From positions 1-64,000 of the forward strand of contig CAYMFD010000003.1 of the NCBI GenBank assembly GCA_964389475.1: a stretch of DNA of 64,000 bases, written 5' to 3'. The DNA is from CAYMFD01 sp964389475 (GTDB lineage: Bacteria; Bacteroidota; Bacteroidia; Chitinophagales; Saprospiraceae). The position numbers were made by a program, and so were the translations under genes. Shown here one piece after another: positions 59,218-64,000 of this stretch. Below the pieces are notes generated by a model. The model did not search any database, was not told where the DNA came from, and was given only the letters and a program-made list of their open reading frames with translations. Position 1 is the first letter of the stretch; every line of letters begins with the position of its first letter.

Positions 59218-61337
59218 GAGTGCAGGTTGTAGGTGAGGGCTCCCTGACGGTTGATGGCATATAGCGTACTACCATAAAGCTCCGCAGCACGATTCCACGC
59301 TTTCCTCTGTTGCCAGTCTAGACTACTATCGATAACGATCAGGGTTGGGTCTATAGTGGATAGGTAGGTGTAGGGGTGTAGTTTGTCAGACTTGGTAACA
59401 ATCAACATATCCACACTGGTGCACACTACCGGTACAGAGCCACCAGTAATAACAATCCGCTTATCACAGGCCTCTATGTAGCCTTTCTCTACATCTGCGA
59501 ATATCTGATCACCCTGTAGTGTTGATTGCAACTCTACAGGCGTATTAGCTCTGTGCTTTATGCGATTATTAAATACCGCAAAGTGATACTTTTCTGGGCT
59601 GATGGTACTGTCCCTGAGGTAGTAGGTTTTGTCATCTATAATGAAGTCTATGGCATAGCCTCCGTAGATGTCATAGATAGTCATGTGTGCCTGATGGTGT
59701 CTGGTGATAGACCGGAAGCCTGACAGGACAACCATAAGCAGTACTACGTATAAGCCAGCGAAGATAGTCTGGGGCTTACGATTAAATGCCAGTAATATCA
59801 TCAATAGCCCTATAAGTACATAGAGTAGGATGGTGGTGGATCGTTCGAACCAAATACCGTCAACGACCGTACCTGGCAGGGCATTGATCAGCGCTATAGC
59901 TTTATTAAACCCCCACACCCAGTAGGATAGTAGTACTCCTATGACAGAGCTTGCTGCGGCCGGCAGTATGAGGGCAGCGCCTATAAGTAATATGCCTCCA
60001 TAGATGATGCCGACCGCCGCCGGTATAGCTATGATGCTGCTCAGCATAAAGTATAGCGGGAACTTATGAAAGTAGAAGATCGTAAGCGGGAAGACAAGGA
60101 TCTGTGCGGATAGTGCAACGGTTACCATCTGCCACATCCAGTCAAGTGCCTTATTTTTGGGTGATACGAGCTGTACGAGGTATGGCTGAAAGAATACTAT
60201 ACTGGTCAGCGCCAGGAAGCTAAACTGAAAGCTTGCCTGAAATAGCATGGAGGTATCGACCAGCAGCATGGCTATGGCGGCGAGGGACAGCGAATTAAAT
60301 ACGTTGAGATCATTGGACAGAAAGGAGGCGATCAGCATCAGGCCAAACATAATAGCCGCTCTCAGTACAGCTGGTGCGGCGCCAGTAATCAAGACATAAG
60401 CACTTAGGATCGCAATGACAATGACTGTTTTGAGTATCTTGGTAGAGAGACGCTTATCCGTCAGAAACGATAGAAGGTATAGCAGCAAGCCCGCTACGAT
60501 TCCTACATGCAGGCCGCTTACAGCCAGTACATGTACTACCCCCGTATCAGTGTAAGAGTCATAGAGGTCGCTACTTATATTGTTTCTGTAGCCCAGCAGC
60601 ATTGCGGAGACCACTGCTTTTTCGTCATCTCCTTGCATGTAGTCCTGGATAGTCTGGAGGGCATGACTCCTAAAATCACTAGCTAGTTGTGCCCATATAG
60701 GTAGTTGCCGTTCTGCAAGTCGTGTGTGTCGCTCCGTACTGACAAAAGCTTGGTAGTCGACACCTCTATTGTGCAAATACTCCTTATAATCAAAAGCATA
60801 GGGATTAGTATTGGCTAGGGTAGGTGTGATTGCTGTATGTAGGGCGATCTTGTCACCTGGCTGGTAGGCGGTCGCTACACTATCAGTCGATAGAAAGTAC
60901 AAGACCATTTTGCCTTGTGTCGCCTGGTAGTCTCCATCGGCGTCAATGATAGATTGTACCTCTACAAACGTTCTCGCTCTATTTCGGACCTTTGGTCGTT
61001 CTAGTACCAGGCCTTCGATGGATTGCTTACCCTGCTCTAGTACGTAGTGTGAGTAGTGGTTGGCGGGAAGAGAGTAGGTTTCAGAAGAGTATCGAGCAGC
61101 ACCTAAGAAAAAGACGGTGGCTAATAAGAGGATAGATTTGATAAATAACTGCTGAGCTATATTGACACCAGCTCTATGGCAGATTACGCAGTAGATACCT
61201 GCTGTGATCGATAGCGATAGATAAACACTAGTAGGCAGGGCAACTATACTAGAAGCAATGATTCCAAGAATTAGAGCAATAACTACTCGCAGTAGTGGAA
61301 ATCGATGCCACGGTATATCAATCTTGCCATATCTCAT
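59214..61337 (-). CDS. comEC: ComEC/Rec2 family competence channel protein
   Basis: The protein has 707 residues from the ATG at 61337 (MRYGKIDIPWHRFPLLRVVI); a longer frame begins with TTG and is rejected. The DUF4131 N-terminal part (about 10-210) has several helices and an OB-like domain (GLVLERPKVRNRARTFVEVQ). The central Competence domain has VLAVSGLHVGIVAGLLLYLL near 270-290 and ITGAAPAVLRAAIMFGLMLI near 330. The C-terminal part replaces the usual metallo-beta-lactamase with a shorter domain (YDIYGGYAIDFIIDDKTYYL). It forms the inner-membrane DNA channel and is overlapped by the ComEA-like gene. Confidence 0.92.
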   Translation of the reverse strand: MRYGKIDIPWHRFPLLRVVIALILGIIASSIVALPTSVYLSLSITAGIYCVICHRAGVNIAQQLFIKSILLLATVFFLGAARYSSETYSLPANHYSHYVLEQGKQSIEGLVLERPKVRNRARTFVEVQSIIDADGDYQATQGKMVLYFLSTDSVATAYQPGDKIALHTAITPTLANTNPYAFDYKEYLHNRGVDYQAFVSTERHTRLAERQLPIWAQLASDFRSHALQTIQDYMQGDDEKAVVSAMLLGYRNNISSDLYDSYTDTGVVHVLAVSGLHVGIVAGLLLYLLSFLTDKRLSTKILKTVIVIAILSAYVLITGAAPAVLRAAIMFGLMLIASFLSNDLNVFNSLSLAAIAMLLVDTSMLFQASFQFSFLALTSIVFFQPYLVQLVSPKNKALDWMWQMVTVALSAQILVFPLTIFYFHKFPLYFMLSSIIAIPAAVGIIYGGILLIGAALILPAAASSVIGVLLSYWVWGFNKAIALINALPGTVVDGIWFERSTTILLYVLIGLLMILLAFNRKPQTIFAGLYVVLLMVVLSGFRSITRHHQAHMTIYDIYGGYAIDFIIDDKTYYLRDSTISPEKYHFAVFNNRIKHRANTPVELQSTLQGDQIFADVEKGYIEACDKRIVITGGSVPVVCTSVDMLIVTKSDKLHPYTYLSTIDPTLIVIDSSLDWQQRKAWNRAAELYGSTLYAINRQGALTYNLHS

Positions 61338-61386
61338 GAGTAAATGAAAGATATGCAATAAAAGTGATTAGCTATACTCTGTCACA

Positions 61387-61423
61387 AATAAAAAAGGGTT
61401 GTCTACGTGTGTAGACAACCCTT
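61387..61423 (-). terminator. Rho-independent terminator of the OmpA gene
   Basis: A perfect 13-bp stem (AAGGGTTGTCTAC/GTAGACAACCCTT, loop GTGT at 61407-61410) has a T run on the minus strand. It lies 28 nt after the OmpA gene stop at 61451 and separates it from comEC. Confidence 0.92.
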
Positions 61424-61450
61424 AATAATATATTAAAAGTGGTTACAATT

Positions 61451-63271
61451 CTAGTAACCGCTGTTTTTGTTACCACTGTAAGTGCTTCCGGTAGATCTTA
61501 CTCCACTTCCTGACCCTACGCTTGTACCTTCCGGCATTGGCATTGAGTAGTCGCTATCCTTACATACTCTAAACTCTACTCGTCTGTTCATATAGTGTGC
61601 ATTTGCACTACCACCTGCGTTAAGAGGAGACTCCTCACCACCATACATTTGCTTAAATCTGCTTCTGTCGATACCATAGTTAGTTACTAGGTAGTCGACT
61701 GCTGACTGAGAGCGGTTGTAAGATAGTTTCTGGTTGTAACTGTTGCTGCTACGTGGATCAGTGTGACCTACAACTGCAACACATACATCAGGACACATTT
61801 CCATTACGTTAGCTACGTGGTGTAGGTGACCGTAAAATTCTGGCTTGATGTTAGACTTGTCTAGATCGAAGTGGATCATTGGTAGGAACCACTTGCCACA
61901 GTCACTGTTCGATGCTATCAGTGTGTTAACTGTTGACATCATACCTGCATTCTTCTCATCGACGATAGTGTTAACGTCTCCCTCTGTTACGTAAGAAGGT
62001 ACTTGAGCAACACCTACACCATCAACCTCGAAACCAGGAGGTGAGTAAGGCTCTTTGTCTTTGCAATCTGCAAGTCCGTCACCATCGCTATCTAGTGTGA
62101 TACCTCTTGTATCTACAGCACAACCTTCTGGCGTGTCAAGTTCTTGATCAAGCATGTCAACGATACCATCAGCATCATCATCAGTAAGATCAAGTACAGG
62201 ACGTTGCTTTAGTTCAGCAATATCGTTAAATGTATTGTCTAGTGGGTTTAACCAGTATAGAGGCTCAGTACCATCATCTAGGTTACCAAGGTTGATCGCA
62301 AGACGTAGGTTAGTGTAGTGCTGTAGATCTACGTTGTTCGTTTGATCTAGGGCAGTTCTGAACTTGATACCATCAAGATAGTCATTGTCAGTTGCCATCA
62401 CTTGGTGCTCTATACCTAAGTTAAGTCTTCTGCTGATCTTACGAGCGATACCCATAGATCCAGTCCACATTACGTGAATGTTGGTCTCATCTCCCAGACG
62501 GAAGATACCACGCTTCTTGAAACCTTCTGTTTCGTACTCACCGTCATAGATACCATCTAATAGGCTTTCGATATCATCTCGACCTGCTTTAGTGTTAAAG
62601 CGATCAGGCGTAAAATCTACGCGATTACGAAGATCTGTGTAAGGCTGACCATCTGCATCGAAGAGATCAAGCATAGTTCTGTGTGACGACAGACCTGCTC
62701 CTAAAGCGATGTACCAGTTCCACTTGTTTCTGTCTTTGTGGAATAGTAAGTTACCAACGTTGATAACACCTTGCAGTGCACCATATACGTTACGTGTTCT
62801 GTGAGAAGGGAACCATACTTCGCCCGCATCTTCGTACACACCGTAAACGTCGTTGTAACCTAATTCTTCATTAGGGAACACTTCAGTCAAACCACCTCCT
62901 TGAGAGTTTGGTAATGCTCTTGCAGCAGACCATGGCTGTGGGTCTAGACCTCTAGCCACACCATAAAATAAATCTGCTCTTACAGAAAAGACATAGTGAA
63001 CTGCTTTTCTAAGGTGTAGTCCGACACCGTAACCACCAGGTATACGTCTGTCAACATCTCCGTCGATGAAGTAGTGTCCTAAGTGAACACCTAGTTCCCA
63101 TGCATCTTTTGGCTTGGCAGAGTAGTTATACTCTCCCATGCGCCATTGACTGTTTTGGTCGGGGTTGGCCGTCATTTCGTCTGCTACAAGTCCTGTAGTT
63201 GTTTCCTGAGCTGTTAGTCCTGCTCCGCAGAAAGTACATGCGAGTAGAAACGAGTAGATCTTTTTAGTCAT
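61451..63271 (-). CDS. OmpA-family outer-membrane protein
   Basis: The protein has 606 residues from the ATG at 63271 (MTKKIYSFLLACTFCGAGLT), a clear signal. An N-terminal barrel domain (about 30-350) has LGVHLGHYFIDGDVDRRIPG and NKWNWYIALGAGLSSHRTML. A short calcium-type stretch is DDDADGIVDMLDQE and LDSDGDGLADCKDKE near 370-420. The C-terminal OmpA domain has IHFDLDKSNIKPEFYGHLHH (about 475-495), VCVAVVGHTDPRSSNSYNQK, DYLVTNYGIDRSRF and NRRVEFRVCKDSD. A Gly/Ser tail follows. This is the SprF/PorG-neighbour type found near T9SS genes, but no such partner is visible here. Confidence 0.93.
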   Translation of the reverse strand: MTKKIYSFLLACTFCGAGLTAQETTTGLVADEMTANPDQNSQWRMGEYNYSAKPKDAWELGVHLGHYFIDGDVDRRIPGGYGVGLHLRKAVHYVFSVRADLFYGVARGLDPQPWSAARALPNSQGGGLTEVFPNEELGYNDVYGVYEDAGEVWFPSHRTRNVYGALQGVINVGNLLFHKDRNKWNWYIALGAGLSSHRTMLDLFDADGQPYTDLRNRVDFTPDRFNTKAGRDDIESLLDGIYDGEYETEGFKKRGIFRLGDETNIHVMWTGSMGIARKISRRLNLGIEHQVMATDNDYLDGIKFRTALDQTNNVDLQHYTNLRLAINLGNLDDGTEPLYWLNPLDNTFNDIAELKQRPVLDLTDDDADGIVDMLDQELDTPEGCAVDTRGITLDSDGDGLADCKDKEPYSPPGFEVDGVGVAQVPSYVTEGDVNTIVDEKNAGMMSTVNTLIASNSDCGKWFLPMIHFDLDKSNIKPEFYGHLHHVANVMEMCPDVCVAVVGHTDPRSSNSYNQKLSYNRSQSAVDYLVTNYGIDRSRFKQMYGGEESPLNAGGSANAHYMNRRVEFRVCKDSDYSMPMPEGTSVGSGSGVRSTGSTYSGNKNSGY

Positions 63272-63302
63272 AGGTAATAATTCGTTTGATCCTAATATTG
63301 TG

Positions 63303-63310
63303 CAAATGTA
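63303..63310 (-). promoter_or_regulatory. -7 box TACATTTG for the OmpA gene
   Basis: This is a full TAnnTTTG match on the minus strand, 31 nt before the ATG at 63271. It confirms 63271 over the longer frame at 63355, which lies upstream of the box. Confidence 0.6.
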
Positions 63311-63457
63311 AGGCAAACTTGCAACTATACTCTCTTTGAGATACCTAAAATACATTCTCGGTTAGTAGTTGGCATTTTGAAAGGTACAGCTCGCTGATTT
63401 GCCGATTTTAATTTTTCGATAAGATGATTAGCAGTACATCATTTTGCCTTCTAGACG

Positions 63458-63465
63458 TACTTTTG
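63458..63465 (+). promoter_or_regulatory. -7 box TACTTTTG for the ureohydrolase-like gene
   Basis: This is a full TAnnTTTG match 20 nt before the ATG at 63486. A TTG at 63444-63446 is too near (11 nt) to be the -33 element. Confidence 0.5.
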
Positions 63466-63485
63466 CAGGAGAAGTAACGCAAATG

Positions 63486-64000
63486 ATGAGCCAAAGTGAA
63501 AAAAAGATACCCGACAGCGCCAAGAAAGTACGAGTTTTGGTCACTGATGAGGTTTTATGCGATGTGTTAAGAGCTGCCATTGAGGGGCTTTCGCAAGTTG
63601 GTGTCAATGTCGACATATCGCTAGTCAATGAATTAAATAGTATATCACCAGAGGAGAGTAATCATCTTACTGTAGCGTTTTCTGAGTTTTTTGGACCTGA
63701 TTATGTGCATGATATGATAGTTGCGGCCTCTCCTAGGAGAGCAGAGCTTCCTACTCTGGGTTATCAGCGTCATTTGATACCTGGCGATCTACTTGCTGCT
63801 TTGTATCATTTATGCCCGCTCAGTCTAGGTGGGCTACGTGACCAGTCTGAGCTGATTGAGCCTGTTACTCGGCAGGTCGAGTCTGTGCTGTGGAGCTGTG
63901 ACGCTATTCGGCGGTCTGATACTGGAGTTGGTCCAGTGACAGGAATGACAATAGAAGAGGCATGTCAGGTTGCTCGGTCGCTAGGAGAGAGTCGCTATCT
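63486..64000 (+). CDS. Divergent ureohydrolase-like (arginase/formimidoylglutamase family) protein, 5' part
   Basis: About 171 residues are visible before the window end. The stretch TLGYQRHLIPGDLLAALYHL followed by LGGLRDQSELIEPVTRQVES, then SCDAIRRSDTG and MTIEEACQVARSLGES, follows the order of a Bacteroidota formimidoylglutamase region (LGYQ ... EP-x-x-R ... FDxSAxRxSDAP ... EEACQIxRYAG). The usual DxS metal ligand position reads SCD, so one aspartate appears replaced. The first 90 residues are not recognised. It may be a non-catalytic relative. The start could also be the ATG at 63483. Confidence 0.55.
   Translation, partial: MSQSEKKIPDSAKKVRVLVTDEVLCDVLRAAIEGLSQVGVNVDISLVNELNSISPEESNHLTVAFSEFFGPDYVHDMIVAASPRRAELPTLGYQRHLIPGDLLAALYHLCPLSLGGLRDQSELIEPVTRQVESVLWSCDAIRRSDTGVGPVTGMTIEEACQVARSLGESRY

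Noticed and set aside
1..64000. CRISPR arrays, insertion sequences, prophage or integrase genes
   Set aside because: Looked for direct repeats with regular spacers, transposase DDE/HUH motifs and att-like duplications near tRNA-Arg; none was seen outside the repeats listed.

Overview
The window reads as a chromosome segment of a member of the Bacteroidota, most likely a Saprospiria-like (Lewinella/Saprospira-type) bacterium. The basis is: secreted proteins with type IX secretion (T9SS) C-terminal signals and gliding-type C-terminal domains, an Oar-like TonB-dependent receptor, OmpA proteins with calcium-binding type-3 repeats, the gene order tRNA-Arg, rpmB, rpmG, DUF4295, ftsY, several families largely confined to the phylum (DUF4295, DUF3822, fused alpha/beta hydrolase-OsmC), and promoters of the form TTG-N20-TAnnTTTG. 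Base composition is moderate and the tetranucleotide CTAG is strikingly common. Two 100-N assembly gaps (10864-10963 and 13446-13545) show that this is a draft scaffold.

Layout. 0-5 kb: a secreted OmpA-like protein with a tiny HigA-N-terminus-like ORF, then the translation/SRP block (ftsY to tRNA-Arg) and a secreted subtilase. 5-10.9 kb: membrane-anchored helix-hairpin-helix protein plus OmpA protein, a flavoprotein, and a phospholipid operon (CPBP protease, cdsA, psd) cut by gap 1. 11-16.5 kb: coaD, pruA, a repeat-rich stretch around gap 2, DUF2141, TraB, an Lrp regulator and a nucleoside phosphorylase. 16.5-22.4 kb: a T9SS leucine-rich-repeat-like protein, a lipoprotein gene with a 10-bp homopolymer tract, a Rof-like protein, a fused hydrolase-OsmC, cytochrome oxidase subunit III and others. 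22.6-32.8 kb: LolC/E-type permease with a coupled metallopeptidase-like gene, a PadR regulator with two tandem membrane paralogues, PPK2, lptB with lipoproteins, a phosphopantetheinyl transferase and MarC. 33-41.3 kb: two tandem gliding-type adhesin paralogues, an alpha-oxoamine synthase plus VOC pair, and an aromatic amino acid hydroxylase. 41.4-52.4 kb: cytochrome c-sugar dehydrogenase fusion, S41 protease, LytTR regulator, OmpA, asparaginase-like, aminotransferase, and a divergent LEA-like/coiled-coil module. 52.5-64 kb: a large TonB receptor, rsmD-DUF3822, ComEA/ComEC-type competence genes, an OmpA protein and the start of a divergent ureohydrolase-like gene.

Most of the window is housekeeping plus cell-envelope biology. 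The strongest unusual signal is at 18.3 kb. A complete TTG-N20-TATATTTG promoter sits just before an ATG, which is followed directly by a run of ten C residues, and the downstream lipoprotein frame is out of register with that ATG by one base. This has the layout of a slipped-strand phase switch caught in the OFF state (or a homopolymer assembly error). Also notable are four genes whose TAnnTTTG box lies only 4-8 nt before the ATG (likely leaderless or near-leaderless mRNAs), palindromic repeats at the second assembly gap, and the PadR/tandem-membrane-protein operon.
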